A stretch of DNA of 64,000 nt from Immersiella caudata. Taxonomy: Eukaryota > Ascomycota > Sordariomycetes > Sordariales > Lasiosphaeriaceae. Location of the stretch: assembly GCA_030512335.1 (NCBI GenBank), contig JAULSU010000004.1, positions 2,108,001 to 2,172,000 of the forward strand, written 5' to 3'. Made by a program: the position numbers and the translations under genes. Numbering within the stretch: position 1 is the first letter of the stretch; every line of letters begins with the position of its first letter. Positions 11,030 to 20,774 of this stretch are shown here, piece after piece. Under the pieces are notes generated by a model. The model made no database searches, was not told the origin of the DNA, and worked only from the letters and a program-made list of their open reading frames with translations.

Positions 11030-12058
11030 TTAGAGGCACTGCGAGTACCACTGGTTGGACTGTCTGCAGGTCGAGCCCGACTGGCAGCAAGTCGGGCCAT
11101 TCCAGCCCTGGCCGCCGCATTGGCCCCACTTGGCAGCGCACTCCACATCGCAAGTCAGTCATTGGCTGCCTTTTGATCGAGGTTAACAAGGGGTTCGCTC
11201 ACATTACCACCGTTACTCGGGGGCTGGGTGGTGGTGGGAGGAGGGTTGGTCGGGGGGTTGTTGCCACCACCATTTCCGGTATCCCAAACATTCACAGTTG
11301 CTGAACCGGAGGAGAAATATCCCTCGGTAGCTTTCCTATGTCAGCTTCTGAAGGGGCAAAAAACAGCAGGAATCACACATACCCATCACCTGGTAATCGT
11401 GGGTGCCGAGCTGAAGACCCGACTGCTCCCACGCAGCAAAGTGGTTGGCCATGGTGACCGAGCCGCTGGTGCGCTTGACATCACGAACGGACCAGTACTG
11501 GTAAAAGGTGCGAGTGCCCTCGATCGAAGGCTGATTGACACGCTGCGTGCGGTAGATCTTGTAGGAGCCGCCGTCCGAGTTGATTGTGCCGATCTGCGTG
11601 GCACCCGTCGAGGGGTTGTACGTGCCGAAGCTCTCGACGACGTAGTACTCGACGAGGGGGTTGCGAGTCCATCCGTAAACGGCAAGGTAAGAATTGCCGT
11701 TGGGACGATAGTCAGCCGTGTAGCCGATGGTCCTGTTCATCAAGGTCAGTGCTTGTCCCCAAGCTGCGAGGTATCAACGACAGTCTCACCTGGCCGTGCC
11801 CGGGTTCCATCCCTTGCCGCCGACCCAGTTACCGTTGCCGGACCAAGTGGCGCTGTACTGGCCGCCAGCTTCGTTGGTGTAGCGAATGCTTCCGGCACCA
11901 TCAGTCCAGAAGGAGAAGTAGTAGCCGTTGTGCGTGCCGGTAGCGCTGCTGGTGTATGTTTGGCGCTTCTGGAGCCCACTGTAAGGCATATCACCAGGGG
12001 CAGCGAGGGCCCCAGCGGCAAGGGAAGCGGCGACGAAGAGAGACTTGATGGCGACCAT
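11030..12058 (-). CDS. GH11 endo-1,4-beta-xylanase with C-terminal CBM1
   Basis: Four exons: 12058-11790, 11732-11383, 11330-11203 and 11140-11030 (285 residues). Introns are 57, 52 and 62 nt, all with CTGAC branch points. The protein starts with a signal peptide (MVAIKSLFVAASLAAGALAA) and a short pro-region ending in KR. The GH11 jelly roll follows, with FSFWTDGAGSIRYTNEAGG, the first catalytic glutamate region LVEYYVVESFGTYNP and the second in the ATEGYFSSG segment. A Pro/Thr/Asn-rich linker leads to a fungal cellulose-binding module (CAAKWGQCGGQGWNGPTCC) ending SNQWYSQCL. The enzyme should cleave the xylan backbone outside the cell and hold to cellulose. The CBM1 sits alone on the last exon. 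Confidence 0.95.
11348..11382 (-). repeat. Shared intron block, copy 2 (introner-like)
   Basis: First 35 nt of xylanase intron 2, matching copy 1 in the neighbouring gene at 34 of 35 positions. Both copies also have AGCTGACAT at the branch point further on, so this 52-nt intron looks like a shortened version of the 135-nt one. Confidence 0.85.
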
Positions 12059-12145
12059 TTTGACTGACTGACTAGACTGGCTGTCTACAAATGAGCGAGT
12101 GGCTGCTAAGCAGGAAGCCCAACATCCCAAGGGCAGACCTCAGTG

Positions 12146-12151
12146 TTTATA
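12146..12151 (-). promoter_or_regulatory. TATA-like box of the xylanase gene
   Basis: TATAAA on the minus strand about 90 bases before the xylanase ATG, a plausible distance for a fungal core promoter. Confidence 0.45.
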
Positions 12152-12910
12152 TCCTTTTTTTTCTTCCCCTTGTGGATCACTGTTTCCAGGTTTCATTGCC
12201 ACGACGAAAATCACGGTTTGGCATTGAGACCTCACTTCCGTTCACCCCGGAATCCCAACCCCTGTCCACGCCCCGAAGCCCTTGTCGCGGAGCGCCGTGG
12301 CCCCAGATAGAATGACCACGCGATCGCAGACCAAGGAAAAGAGGATCATCAAGTCGGATCCTCCATGCTTCTACCCGAGGCGATGTAACCATCCGCATCG
12401 AACGGTTGGTGCGTGGCAACATGGTTCCAGCAACGCCCTGCTCTGTATCTTCCGAGAGACTGACAACTGCGCTTGGACGGAGCACACAGGAAATGAGCTA
12501 AAAAAAAAAAAAAAAGGCTTGTCGGGCGCGAAACCATTTGTTGATACATTTCCCTCCGAGAACCTCGCCTTTGTGCACAGTGGTACACCAGGGCCCTGGG
12601 TGAGCCCCATGTTTGATGGAAAGAGTTCCCGAGAACCATCGTCGCCAACGCAATCCAGGAAACAATAGCCGTGGACATTTAGGGGAGAAATGCTCGGAAC
12701 GGTTCCCGCAATCTGGCAGTCTTCATGCACGTCCCCACAACCCGGTTTGAGGTGAAAGCTCCCCACCCAGACTCCAGGTTGTGCAAATCTCGCAAGGTCA
12801 TGCCGTAATTGGGAAGGGGTTTTGGCCCTGTGGAAACCAAAACGATCGCTGCTCAGGTACCCCAGAGCCCGGGGTAGCGGTGTCAGGGAGCGACTGCCGA
12901 TGCGCCCGCC

Positions 12911-12917
12911 GGCTAAA
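12911..12917 (+). promoter_or_regulatory. GGCTAAA, possible XlnR-type site
   Basis: The heptamer matches the published Aspergillus XlnR consensus GGCTAAA and lies about 850 bases upstream of the xylanase ATG. A single heptamer is expected by chance every several kb, so this is only suggestive. Confidence 0.25.
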
Positions 12918-13359
12918 TGCGATCTGGGGGGGGAAGGGCATCATTACCCCACAAGCGCCTATTCCGTTTCCAGCATGGAAGATATCTCCGAGGTCTCCAA
13001 AAGCAGGGGAATTCCCGAAGAAGTGCCAGTGACACGACGCCACCTGCTCGAAGGGGTAGATTCGGCTGAGCTTCGCCCGGGTTTTGAGCCCAGACTCTAT
13101 CAACTGCAGGACGCGCCGTCCTTGAGCTGGGGTATGTCGCTTTCAGATGAGAGGGTGAGAGCCTAGAAATGCTCCCGAAGTTGTCAAGACCCACTGCATC
13201 ATCAAGTGATGTTCATGGACTCTCTCGATATCCTCCTGGGTCGTTCGTGCTAAGCAGGCGACTGTCCGTATGAGGCTCAAACATCTAGTGAAAATTCATT
13301 TCAACTAACAGAGTGAGCACACCGGTCGCCGTGCGCGTTACGTGAGTGATGCGGGCACT

Positions 13360-13690
13360 CTATTTTCCCACAACGCTAGCTTGATCTTCCATGCGCCATT
13401 CGGGGAGTACTGCAACGCCGTTGTCGAGAAGCTTCGGTGCTGCAAAATAGGCTGATATGGATTCCCCAGACTCAATGGCAGCGTACCATCGCGACGCCAG
13501 GTCGACGTCGGCGGCTGGAGTGCTACCCTGGTTTTCAAGCGAACAAGACATCGTTTGCCGAACCCGAGCTTGATAGGCTTCAACATGTACAATTTTCTCG
13601 AGCTTGGTAGAGATACAAGCGACACTCCTCGGCTTCCATGACAATTTCAACACGCCGCACGAACTGGAAAACCTCGGCGAGGTGAACAAA
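13360..13690 (-). pseudogene. Coding-like fragments downstream of the FAD monooxygenase
   Basis: Directly after the monooxygenase stop, minus-strand text reads like protein in two different frames. One reads DVEFVHLAEVFQFVRRVEIV and MEAEECRLYLYQAREN before a TGA. The other reads STPAADVDLASRWYAAIESG and SISAYFAAPKLLDNGVAVLP before a TAG. Neither has its own good start. They may be remnants of one older gene, or a 3' UTR that happens to look coding. Confidence 0.25.
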
Positions 13691-13697
13691 CTCGACG

Positions 13698-14990
13698 TCA
13701 CAACTTCGCTTCGGACGTCTTGGATGCGGCGACAACTTCTTCATAGCGGTCATAAGCGTCCTTTTCAGCATCGAAATTCAGTAACCACGTCTCCCTGGGA
13801 AGGTGGATCATCTCGGGGTTCTTCCAGACTTTGCTCCAGTCGGCTTTATGCCACCGCTCCCGCGTCTTCGGTCCTTGTGCCTGTGCACGGTGTACTCGAT
13901 CGTACCGCAGCTTCTCGTAGGCTCGTGTCGCTCGGGGGATATCGGCACGGCCGCTCAGCTCCAGGCAGGAGGCCAGCACCACACCATCTTCGATGGACTG
14001 GCTGGCCCCCTGAATGGATGTCGGGAGGAACGGATGGGCCGAGTCGCCGATCAAAACTATTCTTGCCCTCGGAGAGACGAAGGTAGGGAGTGGGTCCCTG
14101 TACACGAGCTTGTGGTCGATCAGCCGGCCCGGTGGCGTCGACTTGACCAGCTCATGCACGACATCACACCAACCCCCAAGGTACGTCAACGCCTCCTCTG
14201 GCTTCCCGGGGAACTGCCAACTCTCTTCAATGTTACCATCGTCAATGTGAGTGAAGACCCAGTTGACTTCGGTTCCGTTCTTTATCGACGACGCGAGAAA
14301 GTGAATGTCCGGCCCGATGAATCCTTGGTGAGTATCACCATTGGCCACGAGATGTCGGATCTTGGGATTGTCGATGATTCGGTCGGCGGGATACCAAGCA
14401 CGGTAGACGGCGTACCCGGAAGACTTTGGGTTTTCGTCAAAGCCAAGGACTATCTTGCGGCCACGCGAGCGGACACCCTCAGCCGCAATGACGATATCCC
14501 CCGAGAGCCTTTCACCAGTGCTGAGAATGACACCGGCCTGTGGCGGGTCGTCAGTCTCGAAATAGTCCTCGACCCTCTGGCCCAGCCGGATATCGATACC
14601 CCGAGCGACGGCGTGCTTGTAGATGATGTTGTGAAGCTGGCCGCGATGGCCGTTGATGCGCCGTCCCCACGCCTTCTCGTGTGCAAAGGATTGGCGAGTG
14701 ACGAACTTGCCCTCGTGGTGATACAAGTCCAACCATGTCGTCTGACGGGCGATGGCTTCCATCGCATCGACGACGCCGGGCCACCGCTCGAACGCAACGG
14801 ACCCATTGGGGTCAAAGCTGATGATGTCGCCAATGCGCGTGATCTCGTCCATGTCGTCAACCTTTTCGAGAAGCGTCACCGAGTGTCCCTTGCGGTCGCA
14901 TTCGATGGCGGCTGCGAGCCCGGCAAACCCCGCCCCGACCACAATCACCTTGATCCCTGAGGGGGGAAGGCGGGGAAAGCGGTCCGCCAT
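13698..14990 (-). CDS. FAD-dependent monooxygenase (salicylate hydroxylase-like)
   Basis: A single exon of 430 residues from the ATG at 14990 (MADRFPRLPPSG); an in-frame ATG 108 bases upstream would add a segment with no similarity to the family. The order of motifs is that of group A flavoprotein hydroxylases: the Rossmann GxGxxG IKVIVVGAGFAGLAAAIE near residues 13-30, the glutamate/lysine strand VTLLEKVDD, the central VIAAEGVRSRGRK (DG-like) segment and the FAD-ribityl motif ARIVLIGDSAHPFLPTSIQG. Such enzymes hydroxylate aromatic rings with NAD(P)H and O2. The substrate is not evident. An antisense frame of 385 residues covers it and is a shadow. Confidence 0.88.
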   Translation of the reverse strand: MADRFPRLPPSGIKVIVVGAGFAGLAAAIECDRKGHSVTLLEKVDDMDEITRIGDIISFDPNGSVAFERWPGVVDAMEAIARQTTWLDLYHHEGKFVTRQSFAHEKAWGRRINGHRGQLHNIIYKHAVARGIDIRLGQRVEDYFETDDPPQAGVILSTGERLSGDIVIAAEGVRSRGRKIVLGFDENPKSSGYAVYRAWYPADRIIDNPKIRHLVANGDTHQGFIGPDIHFLASSIKNGTEVNWVFTHIDDGNIEESWQFPGKPEEALTYLGGWCDVVHELVKSTPPGRLIDHKLVYRDPLPTFVSPRARIVLIGDSAHPFLPTSIQGASQSIEDGVVLASCLELSGRADIPRATRAYEKLRYDRVHRAQAQGPKTRERWHKADWSKVWKNPEMIHLPRETWLLNFDAEKDAYDRYEEVVAASKTSEAKL

Positions 14991-16458
14991 TTTTCGGTGT
15001 CTCAGGTCGAGGTTTTTGTTCACTAATCGCCTGATGGATTCAGTGTCCGACTCGATTGACAACCCCGGCGGAATGTCTTTCGTGACGCACAGAGACAATT
15101 ATATCAGCTTGGGTAAGGGTTCTAGTCGCGAAAGAGCGAACGTTGGGGACCGGCCGGTCGTTCTTTTGGTGCCGAGAACGATAAACCGCTCGCGAAGTCA
15201 TTCCGCTGGGGAGAAGCAGCCCCCGTGACGACCGGGTGGTCCGAGGTCTGCAGATGACAGGATTTGGTCTTGGAACGTCAATGACGCGAACAGGCTGAAC
15301 TGCCGACCCCGCTCTGTGCCGCGACATTGGTGTGTCTTTGGGGCGGCCAAGGAGCTCAGAGGTGAGACTTGGGGTCTTGTCGCTGAGACTGCATTTTGGA
15401 CGTGCCCAATTGGTGGAGCCAAGAACCGCAGAACCACATTCTCCAAACTTGCCCTCGATTGTGTCGGCCCACCGAAGGTGCGGGGGACCCGGAAAAGGCG
15501 GGGAGGTGGCTTCGGGCTCAATCATGAGAATTGACTCGAAGAGTAACGGAAAGGCTTCCTCGGTGTGATCTGGGTGAGAGTGGGCTGCATTGTGCAGCTG
15601 GTGCCACCAGACTGCCTTAGATACCTTAGTCATGAGGGTTCGACGTGATTTGTGGAAGGCGCGGCCGACAAGTATCGGAGCTTGTGGCAGCACCGCAAAA
15701 AGAAGTTGCCGTCAATTGCTGCCGGGAGACATCACAGTCGGGCAAATCCGCCCCGTCAGACTGGGCGCTGCACCACGGGTAACGAATCAGCACTTGGCAA
15801 TACCTGTTGATCACTTTTGACGGCGCCGAGCCGCACCCAGCTGAGACGGTCCATTGTCGCAGTGTGGATTTTCTCCATCCAGTCCTATTCTTTTTTCACT
15901 TGCCGCCCTAAATGCAACGCCTGAGCACTGGGTCTCTCACGCGACATGACGACGGTCTCCGTCTCTTGGACCTGAATGATGGGTCGCTGACGGCCATTTA
16001 CCCAGATGCTATTACTTGAGAGCAAGGATGATTTGTCCAGGTGGTGCCGAAAACTCGAGAGTGTTGAGAGGACGCATCACTGGATTTCTGCAGGTGATTT
16101 TCTCAGCTGCCAGATTAACATTCCGTCGAGATGGAAGTGCTGGATACGAGTCAGAACCCACATAGCGGGCAAGTATTTGAAGAAGATAGTCCACCGTTCT
16201 TGTGGACTCAGCTTCTCCCTTCACCATCACCGGCATCCTCAAAGCCAAACCATTACTTGATCAAAACAAACTTCACTCGCAACAACTCCGCAAGGTCAAC
16301 CGGGCTTCCCTGAAGCGCCCACCCCTTCCACCCACCCAACCACCTGACACATTCCCAAGCCAACATCATGTATACAAGAGCCGTGAGGTACTTCGTCTGC
16401 CCCAACTCCTATTTTCCTGCCCGCCGGTGTCCGTAGTACGACCCCGTGAAGATCGAGA
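14991..16458. other. Intergenic region, no gene supported
   Basis: Holds the promoter of the FAD monooxygenase. A minus-strand frame of 217 residues (15040-15693) and several shorter ones lack motifs and use mixed codons; none is called. A pyrimidine/adenine-rich stretch at 16195-16345 resembles a fungal 5' leader for the broken frame that follows. Confidence 0.45.
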
Positions 16459-17019
16459 ATGGGGGGTTGGAACTGGTACGAATAGATGTGGATCGAGACC
16501 CAGGAGGAGCGCTGTGGACGCCACCAGGATACCGCCTGCGAGGACTGCCCATATACCTTCTGGGAAGAAACGTTCGAAAATGGGCGGAGGAAGGAATCAG
16601 ACGTGAAGAAGTACATCATCGACAGGATGAGGTGCGCGACCTGCGCGCCACCGGACGGGGATTAGATCCCTGAGACATTAGTCAGGGACTCCGACCTCCT
16701 GTACGAAGAGGCTGTGAGACAAACAATTCTGGATCGGCAGCAACGAACGAATCTTGTGGTGAACCACATGCGGGCTGAGGGAACCCGGTTAAGCAACGAG
16801 GAGGTGGGCGTGTTTCTTTTTACGTATCGCCTTGAGAGTTCGAGAGCCCAGGTACATTCAAAGTTAAGTTTTCAAGCACCAAATATACTATTCAGTATAA
16901 TTCAAGCATCGAAGGGCACTCTAAAAGGCGCCTACCTGATTCGTGTGTATACCTCGCCTACCAAGGGACACTTGCATCCTGAACAACTTTTGAGCAGGCA
17001 TTCTTCCAATGATTTTTAA
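16459..17019 (+). pseudogene. Protein-like frame interrupted by two TAG codons
   Basis: From the ATG at 16459 the frame reads MGGWNWYE, TAG (16483-16485), then MWIETQEERCGRHQDTACED and a cysteine-rich stretch ending RMRCATCAPPDGD, TAG (16663-16665), then IPETLVRDSDLLYEEAVRQ and on to RLSNEEVGVFLFTYRLESSRAQ before it dissolves. Third positions in this frame are strongly GC-rich between the TAGs and moderately so after the second, whereas an overlapping fully open frame (16446-16673) is not GC-rich at third positions. Both stops fit CAG-to-TAG change. A GTACAT after codon CAG at about 16850 could be an intron donor. The first TAG could be removed by a 105-nt intron starting at 16382, but no branch point is evident. 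I do not recognise the family. Confidence 0.45.
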
Positions 17020-18212
17020 AAGCGGCAAAAGTGACTGCAGCGCAGCGAGCAGGCGAAAGAGCACTGGCAAAGAGCTCTCGAGCACAGCTTCGGAATTTTT
17101 ACCTAACGTGGATTGACCACTACAGAATCCGAGTGAGAGGTTTGCGGGTACGGGCGGAGAAGTTTTCATCCAGGGGTCAACAGCCAATCCAAGAACGAAG
17201 CCCTAACGCCTCATGGGATGTTGGACGAGTTGGAAAAGGGGGCGGAATTGCCGCTTCGGGACGGTTCAGTTACCTGGTCCCAATTTGACGACTCACATTT
17301 GTGCAACCTGATGATGGTCGATGCTTGATGGCTACTTCCCCGGGTTCCATTGCCGCGACCCATCGCTGCCGACCTCGGTGAGACATGGACGCTCCACCGT
17401 CAACATCCATAGCGCTATTCACGCCCGCTTGGCGCCCGCCCAAAATACTCCTTGTGGAGCTGAACAACGGCGGCCCCGGGGTCTGATTCAAACGCGCAAG
17501 CTTCAATTCGTGCCCCATGGCGCCCTGTCGTTCCTCTAAAACTGTCACAATGTCAAGTGGTCCGCGTCGATCCCCTCAGAATCAACCACCCAGAAACACC
17601 ATTTACGATCTCTTCGCCCTAATAAAGCCCAACTAAAGAACGTAAACCGGTCAACCACATGCAGCCTTGACTTTGGGCTGAAAGATTGCTATCCGATGAA
17701 ACTTCGGCCGACGACAAGCCCGGCTTCGGCTTCACTTTCGGATGCTAGAAGCGGCAATTTCCGGTGGAATCTTCTTGGGGTTACGTCTCAATATCGGGCG
17801 GGCCAGATGCAGCATAGCGCAAAAGATGGACATAGCTTTTTATCCATGAATCGATGACGTCACCCCGCAGAGCGGGCATTTTGGCGGACGCTGTGGGCTG
17901 CTCGTCGCAGAAGTCGGTCGCTCTCATCTGCCTGGAACACCGATCACCACTCAATCACCCACCTCTCGCAGAGCCGCACGATATCGGGTGTCGACAACAA
18001 GCGATCGTCCTGCCACGTCGCAGCGCATTCCCGGCATCGGGACCGCAGCCCCCAAGCCCAAACCCCTGCAAACTGCCCTTATGATCCCTCTGCGCTCGTA
18101 GTTTTGTGCAGTTTCCAGACTGCGAGGAACGACGACCCGTGGCAGGCGACTAGATCGACGGCGATAGCGACAAAATCGGTAAATTGCAATCGGACAAGGC
18201 AAAACGGTCACC
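17020..18212. other. Upstream region of the histidine kinase gene
   Basis: About 1.2 kb with no convincing coding frame; it should contain the promoter and 5' leader of the histidine kinase gene. Confidence 0.5.
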
Positions 18213-20774
18213 ATGCAGATGCAGTCTCCCGCGACAATTGATGTCGACAAGGCTCATTCCCCGTCGCTCGCTTCTCCCTTCCCCAACATCGACGGGAACC
18301 TCCTCTTCGACCTCTCCCCACTCCCGCTCACCGTCCTCACACCGTCGTGCCGTATCGCCCGCGTCTCCGACCGATTTCTCCACGACTGGCAGGTCTCCCG
18401 CGAAGCTTGTGTCGGACAGCAGTTGGTCAACTTCCTCGAGCGATATCTTCGCCCGGCTGGGTCGCCCGCGGTCGCACACCTCACGTCCGCCATCGACGAT
18501 GCCATTTCGTCTCGCGCCGAGCGCACAACGAAGCAGATCACAACGAAGCACGCATCTTCCTGGAGGGCTCGCGTGCTACCGATATTCAAGGAGGCTGAGC
18601 TGGTGGGCATTATGCTCGAGTGGCAGGAGGGTCCTGCCGCCCTCGACGAGAGCGAAATTGTTCGACCGGGACTCTCCACCGACGAAGCTTTCCGCATCTT
18701 GGTCCAAGCCGTCAAGGACTACGCCATCTTTCTCCTCGACACCAAGGGGCGCATCGCGACGTGGAATACAGGCGCAGAGCTGCTGAAGGGATACAGACGT
18801 GAGGAGATTGTCGGAAAGCATTTCTCCATCTTCTATGGCCAGGATGACCTCGCCATCCGAAAACCCGAGCTGGAACTCGAAATCTGTTTGCGCGAAGGCC
18901 GAGTCGAAGACGAAGGGTGGCGCTACAAGAAGGACGGCACGCGGTTTTGGGCTAATGTCATCATCACCGCTGTCTACAAAGACGGCGTCCACGTCGGCTT
19001 CGGGAAGGTCACCCGCGACCTGACTGAGCGAAAGACGTCGGAGTCGCGGCTCATCGCCGCCTACGAGGAAAGCGAGAAGCTCAAGTCCGACTTCCTAGCC
19101 AACATGAGCCACGAGATCCGCACACCGATGCACGGCATGCTCTCGGCATGCTCTTTGCTCCTCGACACACCCCTGACCGAGAGGCAGCAAGACATCATCC
19201 AGATCATGGACGAGTCTGGCCAAGTGTTGCTCCAGGTCATTAACGACATTCTCGACTACTCCAAGCTGGCATCAGGAAGCTTCTCCATCACCTCAGACAT
19301 TGTCGGCATCACCAGCATCATTACCTCGGTAGTTCGAAGCGTGCAGACTACGATGCACTCGGGTGTCCACTTTGAGCTCTTCCTTGCCCCTGATCTCCCC
19401 AAGAGCGTGCAGGGTGACCCCCTCCGCTATCGCCAGATTGTTCACAATCTCGTCAACAACGCCGCGAAGTTTACCGACAAGGGGACTATTCGTGTCAGCG
19501 TATCAGTTCAGATGGAGGACGAAGAGTCCTACTTTATCATGACCGAGGTCATCGACACAGGGATTGGCGTTCCTGAACCCGCCGCGGCCGGCCTATTCAC
19601 CCCTTTCACCCAGTTCGACGCCACCACGACCAAGCGGTACAAAGGGACTGGCTTGGGCTTGTCCATTGCCAAGTCTCTCGCCGAGTTGATGGGTGGTAGA
19701 ATCGGCTACCGACCCAATCCCGACCGCCACGGCAGCATCTTCTGGTTCACAGCAAAGTTCAAGAAGATCAAGAGTCTCGAGCAACTCCAGGACTGGAAGC
19801 GCAAGGTGTCTGGAAGCCGGGATGGGTCACCATTGCCGTTGTCCAGCACGGCTCCACCAGATCTCCAAGCAGAGTTCTCAAAGATCGCATCAACCAAGAG
19901 CTTGCTGCTTGCCGAAGACAACATCATCAACCAGAAGGTGATGCTCGGGATGCTCCGGTCCATCGGCTTCAAAAACGTCGCGTTGGCTGCTAACGGGCAG
20001 GAAGCGGTGAACCTTGTGCGAGGCAAGCCTGCAGCCTTCGACTTGGTGCTGATGGACATCAACATGCCGATTCTCGATGGACACGAGGCAACCGTGAAGA
20101 TTAGGCAGAGCGGTATTGGTGTCCCGGTCGTCGCGATGACGGCCTACGCTTTGAAGGGCGACAAAGAGCGCTGCCTCGAGCACGGCATGGACGACTACAT
20201 CCCCAAGCCCGTCGAGAAGCAATATCTCATCAAAACATTATGCAAGTGGCTAGTGAGGACCAAGGACTACAGGATGAGTGCCGGAGAAGAACTCGCGCGG
20301 CTGCAGGATCTCAGGTCACGGCTGAAGCCAGCTTTGTCGACATTGCAGCTCCCACTCCCAATTCCCATCCCGTCCGTCCCATCCATCCCCCTCCAGACAC
20401 AGGTCTTCACTATTCCACCCACCATTCCACCAACAGAAGTTACGGATCTACCATCGCCTCCGAAACAGATATCAAGGTTTCCCCCACAGGTATTCTCGCC
20501 TTCGGGCATCCAACCAGCGCTGACGCCACCGACACCGCGGACAGAAGCATCAGCTGAGTCTGGCAGCCAGGCCGAGTCCAATGCCAACGCCTCATCAGAA
20601 GCACCACCGTTGCTTACTTCTCCAGAAGTCCAACTTACACTGCCGCCCCCACCACAGCAAACACAACAGACTGACGCGATACCTGAGTCTCGTGCGTCTA
20701 ATAACAGTGACCAGATCGAAGCTCAGACAAACAACTCACCTCATCAACCAGAGGCTGAGGTTCCTCCAGTATGA
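18213..20774 (+). CDS. Hybrid histidine kinase (PAS-HisKA-HATPase-REC)
   Basis: A single exon of 853 residues. A PAS-like N-terminal segment (about 35-140) precedes a clear PAS/PAC domain (about 155-275: DYAIFLLDTKGRIATWNTGA, YKKDGTRFWANVIITAV). HisKA follows with the phospho-acceptor histidine at about residue 300 in FLANMSHEIRTPMHGML. The ATPase has the N box NLVNNAAKF, G1 DTGIGVP and G2 GTGLGLSIA. The receiver domain (about 563-690) has the phospho-acceptor aspartate near residue 615 in LVLMDINMPILDG and the conserved lysine in YIPKPV. The last ~150 residues are a proline/serine/threonine-rich tail. No transmembrane segment is seen, so it is probably cytosolic, feeding an HPt protein such as Ypd1. 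The layout resembles fungal TcsA/FosA-type kinases, but class assignment needs a tree. Confidence 0.93.
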   Translation: MQMQSPATIDVDKAHSPSLASPFPNIDGNLLFDLSPLPLTVLTPSCRIARVSDRFLHDWQVSREACVGQQLVNFLERYLRPAGSPAVAHLTSAIDDAISSRAERTTKQITTKHASSWRARVLPIFKEAELVGIMLEWQEGPAALDESEIVRPGLSTDEAFRILVQAVKDYAIFLLDTKGRIATWNTGAELLKGYRREEIVGKHFSIFYGQDDLAIRKPELELEICLREGRVEDEGWRYKKDGTRFWANVIITAVYKDGVHVGFGKVTRDLTERKTSESRLIAAYEESEKLKSDFLANMSHEIRTPMHGMLSACSLLLDTPLTERQQDIIQIMDESGQVLLQVINDILDYSKLASGSFSITSDIVGITSIITSVVRSVQTTMHSGVHFELFLAPDLPKSVQGDPLRYRQIVHNLVNNAAKFTDKGTIRVSVSVQMEDEESYFIMTEVIDTGIGVPEPAAAGLFTPFTQFDATTTKRYKGTGLGLSIAKSLAELMGGRIGYRPNPDRHGSIFWFTAKFKKIKSLEQLQDWKRKVSGSRDGSPLPLSSTAPPDLQAEFSKIASTKSLLLAEDNIINQKVMLGMLRSIGFKNVALAANGQEAVNLVRGKPAAFDLVLMDINMPILDGHEATVKIRQSGIGVPVVAMTAYALKGDKERCLEHGMDDYIPKPVEKQYLIKTLCKWLVRTKDYRMSAGEELARLQDLRSRLKPALSTLQLPLPIPIPSVPSIPLQTQVFTIPPTIPPTEVTDLPSPPKQISRFPPQVFSPSGIQPALTPPTPRTEASAESGSQAESNANASSEAPPLLTSPEVQLTLPPPPQQTQQTDAIPESRASNNSDQIEAQTNNSPHQPEAEVPPV

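Larger units (their letters stand above)
12059..13359. other. Xylanase upstream region
   Basis: Long 5' region of the xylanase gene with a 16-base A run at 12500-12515. Frames on the plus strand (for example 12822-13166) show no motif or intron logic, so I call no gene. Confidence 0.5.

Noticed and set aside
10681..11304. 207-codon plus-strand open frame over the xylanase 3' end
   Set aside because: It runs antisense through the CBM1 exon and linker; the minus strand is clearly coding.
13803..14960. 385-codon open frame antisense to the FAD monooxygenase
   Set aside because: It mirrors a GC-rich coding strand, has no motif of its own, and the opposite strand has all flavoprotein signatures.
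15040..15693. 217-codon minus-strand frame upstream of the monooxygenase
   Set aside because: No motif, mixed codon use, and it overlaps the monooxygenase 5' region; likely chance in GC-rich DNA.
16446..16673. 75-codon uninterrupted plus-strand frame
   Set aside because: Third positions are not GC-rich, while the overlapping frame with two TAGs has strong GC3 and protein-like composition.
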